This document shows positions 45,680 through 57,782 of a DNA stretch of 64,000 nt, in pieces. Every line of letters starts with the position of its first letter. The stretch's first letter is position 1. The stretch is taken from assembly GCA_024867545.1 (NCBI GenBank), contig JANFNE010000034.1, positions 1 through 64,000 of the forward strand. Direction: 5' to 3'. A program made the position numbers and the translations under genes. This stretch comes from Phytopythium helicoides. Taxonomy: Eukaryota; Oomycota; Peronosporomycetes; Pythiales; Pythiaceae. A model generated the notes under the pieces. That model was given only the letters and a program-made list of their open reading frames with translations, made no database searches and was not told where the DNA came from.

Positions 45680-46133
45680 CTCAACTACTGTAGTACCTCG
45701 TAAGCTCCTAAGGCATATAAACCCGGTCGAGGACCGATCGGTTGGACAAATGGATAGACTCGGCGTTCCGTTGCTGCTGTCGGCTCGCTCGCAAAGTATC
45801 CGAGCCCCTCATGATCGCGTCCATCTTGCCCGTGACCACGAGAGGTGCGTCGCGCTCTGTCGCATGGTCGCACCGCCCTCTCCGACTATGTACGACGCGT
45901 GCGCAAAGTATCCGGTCCAGGCACGTCGCGCGTTCTGTAAAGGCTGCCGGCGCACCATCTGGCTGCGCGCTTCCGCTGCCTGCTGCTGCCGCGGGAGCGT
46001 GGCACTGCGGGTGGCGGAATGGGAAGCGAGTGGGCGGCCACCTGTGCGCCCAGTCATTTCCTTCTTGGCCGACGGAAGCAAAGACTGCGAAACCGACAGA
46101 CGCGCGCGCGGCTGTAGACCTGTCACCCTCGCC
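45680..46133. other. Intergenic DNA, kinesin-14 to elicitin
   Basis: The kinesin 3' end and elicitin promoter should lie here. A repeated GCAAAGTATCCG motif occurs at about 45790 and 45904. No gene recognised. Confidence 0.45.
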
Positions 46134-47107
46134 ATGCCGCGCTCCTTCCTCCCTCTTGGCGCGCTCGCGCTGCTGGCGCTCTCGACCGCTGACGCGCAGA
46201 GCGCGTGCTCCAGCAACGCGCTGACCTGACGCCTACTCGGGGCTCGGCGTCGACTCGCAGCTCGTGTCGTGCATCACCAACTCGGACTTCAGCGCCGCGC
46301 TGTCAGGCCTCCATCGACCTCGCGAGCATCAAGAGCGGCTCCGTGTCGGACCAGGTCGAGAGCGTATGCGCCTCGGACGACTGCGTCGCCATCCTCTCGG
46401 TGCTTATCGACAGCAGCAACTTTAACCTCACCAACTGCACGCTCAGCGGCGACACGGTGCTCATGGACCAGATCACAAACCTCGACGCCGCGTGCACTGC
46501 CATCGGCGACGTCGACAGCGCCAGCGCTAGTGCCAGTGCCAGTGCCAGTGCCAGTGCCAGCGCCAGTGCCAGCGCTAGCGACTCGGGCTCGGATGACGAC
46601 TCGAGCTCGGATGATGACAGCGCATCTGCCAGCGGCTCGACCACCTACTCGGTCGACACGACCGCTCCCTCGACCACGGCGCCTTCGACAACGGCCCCGG
46701 CAACGACGGAGCCTGCCACGACTGCCCCCGCAACGACGGAGCCTGCCACGACTGCCCCCGCAACGACGGAGCCTGCCACGACTACTCCCACCACGACGGC
46801 TCCTGCTACGACGGCTCCTGCTACGACGGCTCCTGCTACGACGGCCCCTGCCACGACTGAGACGCCGGCGCCTGAAACCACTGCTCCAACGTCGACGACG
46901 ACCGCCCCGGAGTCGACAACGGCTACCACGGAGTCGACCACGACCGCCCCGGTTACGACTACTGCTGCTCCGGTTGCCACCACGTCTGCTCCGGTTGCCA
47001 CCACGAGTGCTCCTGTCGCTACGACGGCTGCTCCCGCTGCTACGACGGCCGCTCCGGTAGCTACGACGGGGGCTCCATCGACTGGCGGCAAGAAGTGCAA
47101 CATGTAG
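46134..47107 (+). CDS. Elicitin-like secreted protein with long Thr/Pro tail
   Basis: The ATG at 46134 starts a signal peptide (MPRSFLPLGALALLALSTADA, cleaved near AQS). The mature domain has six cysteines in elicitin order (SAC, VSCIT, VCASDD, DC, NCTL, AACTAI). The domain is followed by a Ser-Ala repeat (46518-46580), an acidic Asp/Ser stretch and about 140 residues of APATT/TTAPS repeats, a likely O-glycosylated wall-spanning stalk; the end GGKKCNM shows no clear GPI signal. The frame slips twice near the N-terminus: after GCGCTGACC (46227, one extra T) and near 46303. Elicitins bind sterols and are recognised by plants as a molecular pattern; long-tailed members are usually wall- or membrane-linked. 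The family is confined to oomycetes, which fixes the lineage. Confidence 0.85.
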
Positions 47108-47438
47108 GTCTCCGACTAGCCAGTACCAACGGAAAGGAGCGAGGCATCGACGAAACCTGCAGGGTGTGGGTCCTTTTGCAGGTCTCTCCAGCCGCGTAGA
47201 GGCCGGCAGCTGATGCTCTCCAGTATAGTATGTTGTTGAGCGTCAATGAATCAATGCGTTTGTGTGTCCGTGCGATCTGGATGTTGTTGCACTGTCACCG
47301 CCACATCACCCGCATGAACTGCTGCTGGCTGTTGTGACTCACACCCAGCACTTTCGTCTCCACCAATATCGTACCTATCCGAGTGGTCCATACTTAGCGC
47401 CTGTGAAAGCAGACCAAAGCCGACAACCGAGGAAAGGA

Positions 47439-49512
47439 ATGGCCACGCTCACGGGCTCGAAGCGCGCGCTGCCGGACGCCGACGCCGCGCCTGCCACGGG
47501 TAAGCGCCTCGCTCAGCCTCTGCTCCTTTTGCTGCGCCTGCTATACCGAGTCGTATCGCTTGCGCTCGGTACGCTTGGGACGAGAGAGAGAGACTGACGG
47601 AGTAGTTCAAGCACCGGCAGGACAGCCGCCAACCAAGAAGCAGCTGCGCAAGCTGCGCAAGCAGGTGCGCTGCATTGCAGGTCGGAACCATGGAGGGCTC
47701 TCGAGCTGATTCATATGCTGCCTTTGAGGTAGACTCCCGCGGAAAAGCTTGAGATTGAGTACCGGCTGAAGGTCGTCGAGTGCGTCAAGAGCGGCGATGC
47801 GGCCAAGGCGCTCGAGATTTACGAGCAGATGAAGGCGGAGGCCGAGATCTCGATCGCGGCGTGCATCTACCCCATGATCCTAAATATTTGCTGCAACCAC
47901 GAGCAGTCTGCCTCGTTCCAGAAGGGCGCTTTCCAGGTGTTCCAGGACATGAAGCAGGCGGCAGCGCCAGCGTCGGGGAGCAAGGGAAAGCGCCGCGGAA
48001 TCGACGAAACCATGTACAGCGCGCTGATCAAGCTCTGCAGCAAGGCGCATGACTTTGAGGCAGCTGAAGGGCTCATCGAGGACTTGGAATCAGCAGGGAC
48101 GCCTCCCAAGCTGCGAACTTTTGCGCCACTGCTGGAGGCGTACAGCGAGACCGGTGAGCTCGCCAAGTGCGAGGATATACTCGCGAAGATCGAAAGCCAC
48201 GCCATCCCAATTACCGAGACAGAGCACATTGCGCTGCTCCGTGTATGCGAGAAGAACAGGCGCGAGCGACAAGTTTTACGCTTTCCTGGATAAATTCATT
48301 GAGGACATTCCGCAGCCGAGCGAGTCAGCTTGGGCGGTGCTGCGTCGCTGGTTTGCCAGGTACGCTACGCTACGTACTACCCACAAGAAAGAAAGCACGG
48401 CGTGCGCCTATCCCACCCAAGCCAACCCAACTATGGCTTCCTGGCTCGCAGTGGTGACTAACACTTGACGTCCTTGGCGGACTGATTTTTGGTTTCAGTG
48501 AGGCTGCTCAGGTTGAAGGCCGCGCGTGGAAGATTGCGGAGGAGAAAGTCGATGCGCAGGGTGTCAGCTCCGTAACGGGAGACCAGCTCGCGTCGCTGGA
48601 ACTCAGTGAGGCTGATACACATACTCTACTCGCGAAGGTTTGTGCTCGTATTTGTCTATTGTGCATGTTGCGAAGCGATCCGACACTGATTTTTTTTTTC
48701 TTTCTCTCTCCCTCACCCACTTGAATATAGGTCGAGTCGCTGGTACGCACCGATGAGAAGCGGATCGCGCAATGGGACGAGTTCAAGGCGTGGTTGAACG
48801 CGTCAGGGCCATTCGATGTGGTGATCGACGCGGCCAACGTTGGCTACTTCAACCAGAACTTCGATGGGTACGTCTTCGTCGTATTACTGCGGCTGATTTT
48901 TGATTCGTTTTCCTGCTCGTCGTGGGCGGCTCGCTTTGCCTCGAGGAGTTTCGAACTTAGCTTCTCGTCTGTTCTGTGTCTTTACGATGATTTCTTGCAG
49001 CGGAGGATTTGACTACGAGCAGATCGACGCTATGGTTCAGCACTACCAGACACAGGGCAAGAGAGTGCTAATTGTACTGCATAAGCGACGTACGCTGGAC
49101 GAGCAGGTTCCTCGCGAGCACCGCGCAATGGTAGCAGGGCTGGGCGTCAAGTGGCGTCATGTTTAACTGCCAGCCTGGCAACAACGACGACTGGTACTGG
49201 CTGTTTGCGGCAGTCAAGCTAGGTGGGCGCACACTTGTGGTGTCGAACGATGAGATGCGCGACCACCATTTCCAGATGATCCACAATCGCGCGTTTGCGC
49301 GCTGGAAGGAACGCCACCAGGTGCATTACCACGTTCTGGGCCGGCGTGTGCGCGTGCAGGAGCCGACGCCGTTCTCGGCACGCCCACAGCGCGTGGGCAA
49401 CAATTGGCATTTCCCGGTGCTCATGTCAGGTGGAGGCGAGGCAGAAACAGAAACCAAGGCAGAAGCATCAGGACTACTGGAGCCGACGTGGTTCTGTGTG
49501 ACGCTGGTGTAG
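47439..49512 (+). CDS. PRORP: Protein-only RNase P (PRORP)
   Basis: Exons about 47439-47499, 47606-47664, 47733-48359, 48499-48637, 48731-48867, 49001-49512, all GT-AG. The N-terminal part has pentatricopeptide-type repeats (VVECVKSGDAAKALEIYEQM, YSALIKLCSKAHDFEAAEGL, LLEAYSETGELAKCEDIL); the C-terminal part is the NYN metallonuclease domain: DVVIDAANVGYFNQN, VLIVLHKRR, NDDWYWLFAAV and VSNDEMRDHHF carry the metal-binding Asp residues, with WKERHQV as zinc-region context. It removes tRNA 5' leaders without an RNA subunit. Frame slips of one base occur near 48263 and 49140 with similarity continuing past both. It is one of very few copies expected per genome. A partial inverted copy lies 0.5 kb downstream. 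Confidence 0.9.
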
Positions 49513-49984
49513 TAGCGCTCTTCAACAACTACGTTTGTTAGACACAAGGATATAGATACCGAATGCCCCAATTACAGTCCATCTCGGCTTGAAGCGTGGC
49601 CATAACGTGTCCATTGAACGCAGTTCCTTTAGAGTTAGCTGCAACAAACGAGCTCTCCTTATACAATTCGATCCTGAGCTGCAATCTCGCCGGTGAAGTG
49701 ATCTACGAGCCGCCACTGGCAGCTCAAGTTACTCGTCTGTCCTTGCCGATTCGGATGGACGTGCCATGATTGCAGTCGTCATCTTGTCGAAGTAGTACCT
49801 ACTGTCGTCTGTAGATGCGATTGCTTGTCGGTGGGACCTGTGGCACGCTCACAGTTGGATTGAATTCCTCAAGCTCGTATTCCCAAGCTAGCTTTTATTG
49901 CAACGCGAATGAACTCTGTCCTTGGCTGATCACTCTAGCTATGAGCCTAGCGTAGCAACGCAAAACGGTCGATCTGCTTGTGCA
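49513..49984. other. Spacer between PRORP and its inverted copy
   Basis: No gene recognised; should contain the PRORP 3' UTR. Confidence 0.5.
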
Positions 49985-50640
49985 ATAAAACTCCTCGAGG
50001 CAAAGCGAGCCGCCCACGACGAGCAGGAAAACGAATCAAAAATCAGCCGCAGTAATACGACGAAGACGTACCCATCGAAGTTCTGGTTGAAGTAGCCAAC
50101 GTTGGCCGCGTCGATCACCACATCGAACGGCCCTGACGCGTCCAGCCACGCCTTGAACTCGTCCCATTGGGCGATCCGCTTCTCGTCGGTGCGCACCAGC
50201 GACTCGACCTATATTCAAGTGGGTGAGGGAGAGAGAAAGAAAAAAAAAATCAGTGCCGGACCGCTTCGCAACATGCACAATAGACAAATACGAGCACAAA
50301 CCTTCGCAAGTAGAGTATGTGTATCAGCCTCACTGAGTTCCAGCGACGCGAGCTGGTCCCCCGTTACGGAGCTGACACCCTGCGCATCGACTTTCTCCTC
50401 CGCAATCTTCCACGCGCGGCCTTCAACCTGAGCAGCCTCACTGAAACCAAAAATCAGTCCGCCAAGGACGTCAAGTGTTAGTCACCACTGCGAGCCAGGA
50501 AGCCAACGATGGGTTGGCTTGAGCGGGATAGGCGCATGCCGTGCTTTCTTTCTTGTGGGTAGTAAGTAGTGTAGCGTACCTGGCGAACCAGTGACGCAGC
50601 ACCGCCCAAGCTGACTCGCTCGGCTGCGGAATGGCCTCCA
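49985..50640 (-). pseudogene. Inverted partial duplicate of PRORP (exons 3 end to 5 with introns)
   Basis: About 650 bp on the minus strand repeat 48303-48960 at high identity, introns included (compare GTACGTCTTCGTCGTATTAC at 48868 with its complement near 50070). It covers the end of exon 3, exons 4 and 5 and most of intron 5, so DNA, not mRNA, was copied. It has no start and no complete nuclease domain. Orientation is tail to tail with the parent gene. Confidence 0.9.
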
Positions 50641-51391
50641 TGCGTTTCTCCTGAAAGCTCGCCGGCCATGCTACGTGACGCTCTTTCGGGGGTGGTGCTG
50701 GGTGACGTACGTATCTTGACATCACGCTTCATGCACACATCACTTTGCCCAATCTCTCGACCGATAGTGCCCGGGGGCAGCACATCGGAGGCTTCATCTT
50801 GCGATTGGGAGCTCCTTCACCAAAATGTCGTGGTGCCGCTTGTCAAGGCAAAAAAATCCAAACGCGGAGCGAACTGCCTCTTTTTTGGTGCGCGCATTAC
50901 TCTGCGTTACAGTGTCGCCGCCGAGGTGGCTGCCTTTCCTGCGCCACGCAAATCCATTGATGATTGAAGCCGCATAGTCGAGCCAAGTGTGGTATTCGTT
51001 TCTAGGAGTCGCGGCCAATCCGGAACTTCCACAAAAACTTTCGGAGGGCTTGGACCGGCGCTGCGCCGGCGCGCCTCTCCCCCCGACCTGCGCAATCTGC
51101 TGCCCCTGTCATCCGCTGTCCATGTGTCGGTGCGTTCCAAGTCAAACGGGCCTGCATGAACGCGTACCCTGCGACACCTGGTCCGTCGCCGCGCGCGCCG
51201 GCCGAGCGAAGGCGCGACCGCTGTCTTTTTCGCCGCTTCCTCAACGTCGGGGGCACTTATTTCCCCGCCCGCCCGCCGCCCGCGACCGACCGACGCCGGC
51301 GGTCGTCGAGCTCCAGGCGCGCTCCCTCGCCCGCGGCCGCCGCCGCAGCAGCCGCCGCCGCCCCCTGCGCTCCCCCGCCGGTGCCGCCGCC
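50641..51391. other. Intergenic stretch
   Basis: No gene supported. 51050-51391 is GC-rich and probably promoter and 5' UTR of the next gene. Confidence 0.45.
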
Positions 51392-52873
51392 ATGGGGAAC
51401 TCGTGCACGCGCGCCGAGGTGCGTCGGCCTCCTGTCGCCTCGCTGCGTGAAGGGGCGGCGCTCAAAATTAGACGTGCGACGTGTGTCTGTGTGCGCAGGG
51501 CCAGGTGCTGAGCGAGACCGGCGTGCGCGTCAAGCGCTACGACCAGCACCGCGACCGCGGCCGATGGTCGGCGCCCGACGCCACGCAGAGCGTCGACCTG
51601 GACACGCTGCTGGAGGCGCCCTCGCCGCCCTCGTCGCGGCGCCAGCGCAAAAAGTACGTCGCCCCGACGCAACGCACGCCGCGCTCGATCGCCCTCTGAC
51701 CCCTGACGCCTCTCTGTATGCGCAGCGACAAGTCCAGCAAGTGGAGGAAGCGCTCGAGCGCCGACGACCCGCGCGCGAACGGCGCCCCCAACGGCCTGCC
51801 CCCCAGGTGCGTCCCACTCCATTACCTACTCGGAGGACGACCGACAGGGCTCACGCTCTCTGCTCGACAGACCGCCCAACAACCGCGCCAAGAAGATGGG
51901 GAGCTCGCGCCGCGGACGTGCCAAGACCGACGGCCGGAAAAAAGGCGCAAGAGGAGGAGGAGATGCCCGTGTACCATTCCTACGAGGACCCCGGGTACCT
52001 GGGTGGCGGCGACATCGAGCTCACGCACTTCGACAGCGACTGCATCCTGGGCAGTCCCCCGGACACGCCCACGGTCATCCATGCGCGCTGGGGAGAGCCC
52101 GTAGACGACCCGGACGAGGAGTCCGTGTGCACCGACTACCTAGCCAAACCCGTTCAAGCTCGGCTTCTGCGTCAACTGCCAAAAGCAGCACGACGTGACA
52201 GACGGCGGAGACGTGGCGACCACAAAGGAGTACAAGAAGATCACGCGCCCGACCGTGGCCAAGTACGCGGCGAACGCACTCGACAACCCCGCCGCCGTGG
52301 CCAACGCACCGCTGCCCTCGCCGCAGCATCCGGCTGGAGGCCGCGAATCGGACGTGGACCTCGCAGCGCTGCTGCAACAGCGGAGGGAGGTGCTGCTAAA
52401 GCTCAAGAAGCTGGAGCAGGAGAAGGCAAGGATAAAGGACGCCGCCGCGACCGGCGCACCAATTGCCAAGAGGACCGCGCTTGGTGAGTGAAATATATCA
52501 ATCGTCGTCACCTGGTCAGCGTGTCAGGGATCTAACGCGGGTCGCATCGCCAGAACCGTCGCTCTCTCGGCACACAATGGTGCTCCCTGACGCGAACGGC
52601 ACCTCGCTAGGTACGCGGCGCCGCGATCGTGACGATGCTACGACTAGCGAGCTGACCGTCTGATTATCATATGATCGTCCATGTGATCGTCCACAGCGCA
52701 CCTTCGACGAGTCGGCAGCCGGCCCGCCTGCCTCTGGTCCCATTGTGCACCGCGGTACGTCGGTCATCCTGTCGCCTCGGTCCACCTCGATGCGCGGCAT
52801 CTCCAAGAGCGTGAGCTGGAACTCGCATCTCTACGATGAAGACGAGGAGCCCGCGCAGAACGACTGGCTCTGA
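51392..52873 (+). CDS. Unknown conserved-looking protein with N-myristoylation-type start
   Basis: Approximate exons 51392-51418, 51499-51653, 51726-51806, 51871-52483, 52554-52610, 52697-52873, with consistent GT-AG borders. It begins MGNSCTRAE, a good N-myristoylation/palmitoylation context. It is then basic and Ser-rich (SSRRQRKK, KWRKRSS), acidic (EEEE ... YEDPGYLGGGD), with FCVNCQKQHDV (a CxxC) and a coiled segment LLKLKKLEQEKARI, ending in a compact tail SVSWNSHLYDED ... NDWL. One-base slips: an A6 run near 51938, near 52148, and at the exon 5/6 border. I do not recognise a family; a membrane-attached adaptor is a guess from the N-terminus only. Confidence 0.7.
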
Positions 52874-53264
52874 GCTGCAATCTCGACGCTTGAGCTCCGA
52901 ACAGCCCAAGAAGCACCCTCCCTTCCTTTCTCGGTCTGGCTGCGTGATGGAGCGCGCCACTCTCTCTCCCTGTAGCATTAGTCTCTGGTCTCTTTTCGTG
53001 CCGTTTTGGCTCTTTGATTTTGGCGACTCTCGTCTATATAAGTCGTCTTGGCGAGCGCAGTCAAGGCGGACGCGTAGCTCCACGGACGGACGCGAGCGAG
53101 AAGCAAGCACGTGCGAGGAGCTCCACTCTAGGGCCTTCGCACGCCTGGACGTCGCCTCCAGGTCACATCGCAAGTAAATATTGTAATATGAAGTCGCATT
53201 TTGCCTGCCGCACCCCGACGTCTCAGAATCGCCAATCCCGAAACAGCTTCGCCCCTTGGAGAGC

Positions 53265-56200
53265 ATGTCGCTGCGGTATCATGTGCTTGGTGAAAGTAGT
53301 GATCGCACCGCCTCTCGGCGCCAAGAGCTGACGGAAGGTGGGTCTGCACATGACAACTCTTTCTGAAGAGGTTTTCTCATCTACGTCTTGCAGCCGAGGA
53401 GGAGCTGCTTTCGCTGCTGAAGGAGCGTGGCGTCGCAAGCATTTGCGCATCCATCTCCAAGGAGATTCACTATGTCTGGGCGGTTGCTTCTGGCTTTCGC
53501 ACGCTCAGCAACGTTGGCAATTTCTACTTTGCATGCGGTGCACAGACCTTTGGCTACAACCCAGCCCGCGATTTTTTCAGATCCCAGGGACTGCAGCTCG
53601 CGCTCTTTGCGCTTAAGAAGTTTGTGCACAATGAGCATGTGCTAGTGCCAACTCTCGATTGCATCGCCATCTTTTGCAAACTAGAAGGTAAGCTGTCACT
53701 TCTAGCGATTTGTGAACGAGTACATTCTTACATACCGCCCACTAGTCGAGAGTGCAATCGAGTTTCTAGCTGTTGAGGATGCCAAGGAACTTGTCATGAA
53801 GTGTGTGCGGTTTCATGACAACAAACACGACGTCATCAGTGCTGCATGTCAAGCGCTCGGTTCGCTTGTCCTAAATGGTACTGTAGAGTGAGTGATTCAA
53901 ATACGCTCTTCTTTTCTTTTATATCTGACGAAATGGGCGCTGACCTACTGAACAGATTTGGTCAAGGAAGCGCTCTCTACACCTGAGCTTGTTCGCGAGC
54001 TTTTGGGACTCGTAAAGCGATATGGATCTGTCCAAGCGATTTGCCGATCTGCTATCGCTCCTCTAGGATTCCTTGTCACTGACGGTACGTCATAGAGCAC
54101 CACTGCCCATTCCACACGGTTACTAATGTGCAAATCTACGGATGGGAAAGCGAACATGACAGCAGTGTTCGTGGATGGAAATGGTATCGCACTCTCTATG
54201 GGTGCCATGAAGTTATTTCAATCCGACGGAGAGCTTGTTTGGCACGTTATTGGGTTACTCAATGGACTCAATACCAAAGGTAAGTAGTTCTTCGAAAGAG
54301 CAATCATGTTTTATTTCTGACAGGAGGGTGTGCTGCAGTGTTCGATCCCTTCATGATCATTGGAATTTTTGATGGCACTGGTGTTCATCGAATTGTAGAA
54401 GCCTTAGCTAGTCATTTGGACACTGAGGAAATCGCTGTGGAAGGCTTCCAGCTTCTCTCAAGACTTGCCAATTACGCTCCAACGGCAATAAACTCCAGTC
54501 GAGTGCTTGATCTCGCTTTGCTAGCGCTGTTTGCCTACGCCGGACAGCAGCATTGCCATACCAGAAGAGAAATCAAGGCCTCTCTACCAAATTTTTACAA
54601 ATGTGCGCTGCTTGATCCGATTGAGCTCGCAAGGCGGGAGCGAACGGGAGGTTCAGGGAAGACGACATTTATTCTCTTTTCGTTGCTCGCAGTGTGCTTA
54701 TTGCTAGTTACTATATTTTCTAGCTATGATACCGAAGCCGCCAACGTGATGCAGTCTGTGAAACGAATAGTTGAAGCAGATACTGCCTGGTGGAGCCGTG
54801 GAGGTGGCACTACTGGTCCCATCCAGTTGCGGCGACTTCGGGATGTAAAAACGGTCGACGACATGTGGACATATCTCGGAGATCCCTTTTATAATGCGTT
54901 GTTGGCTCCAGACACAGCACCAACCGACAATATGGTTTTAGTTGACCGCACTCATGTGCTGCTTGGTGGTGTGCAACTCCGACGAATTCGCGTCCGCGGT
55001 GTCACATGTCCACTGGTTTTCGATGACGACAATAGAACCGCGACCGACGAGTGTTTCCCACCATTCTCATATCTTAACTCAGCTCCACAGATTAACGATG
55101 TGATTGGAACCTTGGCAGTTTACCCAGAAAGTGTTGGTGACCGGAAGTTTTTGCCTGTGGCTCGCTCGTCATCTGCCTCGGTCACTTCTACCGATTGCAA
55201 TGCACGATGCATCCTCGAAGAGTTGCGAAGCACAAATTGGTTTGATTACCGAAGCTCTCGTGCCCTGGTAGTGAATTTCAATATGTACACGCCTGCTGCA
55301 GATGTGCACTGTCGAGTCCAGCTTCTTTTTGAGCTGGCGTCAACCGGAGGGGCTATACTTGCTTCATCTGCTCAGGTCTCACCACTGCGCTTTCGGTTGT
55401 ACCGGTCGCCAATTGAGAAATGGGCTCCGACGCTAGCCTCCGAGCTTGCTCTCGTATCCTGCATCATTTGGTTCACATGGACACAAATCATCAAGGTCAT
55501 TCGTTACCGATGGCTATATTTCATTATTCGACGACACGTCCTGGATGCAACGATTGCTGCCCTAGGGCTAGCAGCAATTGCCTCTCGCCTTCAGGTTCTC
55601 ACAGCCTCTTCCTTCAACCTTCGTCGTCTTCTAGCTTCATCAAGTTCCAGTTCAAGTGATGGATACATAGAGCTGATGGAAAATGTTCACTTGGCGCGGG
55701 TTGAGAGAGTAATTCTCGCGTGCTTCAGCGTCCTTGTTTGGTGGCGATTCATCCGAGTGGCGTGTCGGGGTCTAAAGTCGCTGGAATCAGCGTTTGATAG
55801 AATCTCGGTGATGCGCAGGTCGGCGAATTTGGAAGTGGTTGGGTGTGTTATGGCCTTTGCGGTTGTTGGTGCAGCCCATGCTGCTGTCATTGTTGATATG
55901 GATGCGAGCGGCGGCCTTCAGCGTGACCTGGGTGCAATGATGTTAGTTGTGTGTGTTTGGGTCTACACATTAGCTTGCGCAACAACATCTCACGAACTGT
56001 TACTCCTGATGTATAGTTTGGAGATGGCAAGTATTGCCGTTCAGCGCTGGCATCGACAAGTCACTTTTCGAGATGGGCCTAGTTTTAACGTGACTCAAGC
56101 ATCCATTGAAGTAGTTAGAATTTTCTTAGAGCTCGCATCGCTCTTTGTCATGATCGTACGTGATAATACTGCTTGGTTAGCATCAGCATCGATTTCTCAC

Positions 56201-56982
56201 AGTTTTGATCATGCGGGTAGAGCATCGTGGTTGCGATCCTGCGTGACCGATTCGACCCATCCACGTCTCGAACCAGGTCATTGGACGAGGCCAATGCGTC
56301 GTCACGACAAGTAGATGAGCTACAGCTCTTGGAAATGGCCAAAGAAAAACTTGAGGCACACGGGATGCGGGTTCACGAGACTTCGATTGCCAAGGTTTGT
56401 GGCCTATTGAATCCTGATTCGTTCTTATATCAGAGCTCTTACTGGATGTTTCTAGAAAATACGAGCAGCAGCATCTGCGGGACTGGAAAAGATCCAGAGT
56501 GCGGTACTAACCAAGGCGGATGATTCACTTGAGCTGTTAGATTTGCGACGTGCGTGGGGACTTCCAGCCTTCAGCAGCGACGATGATTCGACGAGCAGCC
56601 ACAATTCAGTAGAATCTGCCGCGGTGAGCACCGTTACAAAGAGCAAGAAGCTTTCACGAGTGCCGGCAGCGTATGCAGTCAGTCATTTGTCGTCATTGCG
56701 AATTATATCACTAAGCTGTGTGTGTATCTGAACAGGCGGCTGTACGCAGTTGAAGAGCGTGGGCGAGAGGTTGAACAGCGGCTTAGCGAGATGACTCTTA
56801 GGGTTCGTGGCGTTGTCAAGCATCTTGAGGAATTCCGGCAGGTTGTTCAAGAAGAAATGATGGCATCCGATGCCAGCGTCATTGATACTCATTCTGATAC
56901 ACTGAATAATGAGAGCACTGAGCAACTCGAGGTGGGCACACGAGACGCTGGGGTTCCCGTGGAGAGTGTAAATGAAGTGTAG
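53265..56982 (+). CDS. Armadillo-repeat / polycystin-like membrane protein
   Basis: Nine exons: 53265-53337, 53394-53687, 53746-53887, 53956-54084, 54151-54279, 54339-56155, 56221-56394, 56456-56670, 56736-56982; about 1,072 residues. Residues 1-330 are armadillo-like helical repeats (ALKKFVHNEHVLVPTLDCIA, AACQALGSLVLNGT, LVWHVIGLLNGL, GFQLLSRLANYAP). A membrane segment (TTFILFSLLAVCLLLVTIF) is followed by a polycystin-type extracellular domain (DMWTYLGDPFYNALL ... FPPFSYLNS ... NWFDYRSSRALVVNFNMYTP) and five or six further membrane segments, with the last (LFVMI ... VVAILRDRF) placed like polycystin S6. The C-terminus has a coiled coil. The usual pore-helix/selectivity sequence is not evident. 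One extra base is implied at the exon 3/4 border. The family forms cation channels, often ciliary; the armadillo fusion is the odd part. Confidence 0.8.
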
Positions 56983-57049
56983 TGCTACCGCAGACATACT
57001 TAACCGATCCACATGCGTTTTAGAACCAAGAAGAACTATTTTCTCGAAT

Positions 57050-57782
57050 TTAACCCTTTGTCGGTGACCCAAGGTTGAACTCCTCGAGTCGACGGATCAT
57101 GGGCATTCCGCTGTCGCCTTCAAAGCTCGTGTTTGTGATCTCAATGCGCTCTCGCATCTTGTCGAGCGTCTCCTTGAGCATCTCGCCAAACTCCTGCGCC
57201 ATCTCCTCCATCTTGGCCTTGAGCTCGTGGATCTCTGCATTCTTGCCAACAAGAGCCCGATCTTTTTCGCGCTTCAGCTCGTCAAAACCCACTCGAGCAA
57301 GCTCTAGTAGCATCAGTTAGTCTCCCCAACGTTATTAGAGGCATATCATGTGCGTACAGTACGCACCGAGCTGATCGCGTAGTTCGGCGTTTTGGTTCTC
57401 GAGTGAGTTGATGCGATTCAACAGCTCTTCTTGCATGCTCTTGTATTGACGCGTCATGTCTTGCGTGATCCCAAATGTCTCGAGTCTCTCGCGATCAAAG
57501 TCGCGCTGGAGATCAGCAACGCGCGATTGCAGCTCGCGTTTCGACTCCATCGCCTTGACGGCCATCTCTTGCCGCTCGGCCAGCTGCATCTGCAGCGACC
57601 GGTTAGCTGACAGAAACAGCTTCGCCTGCTCCTCCGGCGTCAGCACGCCGCCGTTCTCCGCCCCGTCATCTGCCACTCACTCGACCGTGAGCTGACTGCA
57701 TACGCGGGCAGGAACCTCGGCGACAGCACGCACCTTTCTTTTCCTTAGCCTTCTTGGGCTTCTTCTCCTTCTTGGGCGGCAT
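57050..57782 (-). CDS. DRC12/CCDC153-like flagellar coiled-coil protein
   Basis: Three exons: 57782-57734, 57669-57367, 57303-57050 (201 residues, clean frame). It starts MPPKKEKKPKKAKEKK, then an almost continuous coiled coil (LFLSANRSLQMQLAERQEM, LLNRINSLENQNAELRDQL) and FGEMLKETLDKMRERIE near the end. Length, the Lys-rich start and this C-terminal signature match CCDC153, subunit 12 of the dynein regulatory complex (nexin link) of motile axonemes. It fits a zoospore-forming oomycete. Its start is 188 bp from the divergent gene at 57970, so the two may share a promoter. Confidence 0.7.

Noticed and set aside
45750..46229. ORF of 159 codons whose end includes the elicitin signal peptide
   Set aside because: The signal peptide begins at the ATG at 46134; upstream sequence in this frame looks non-coding.
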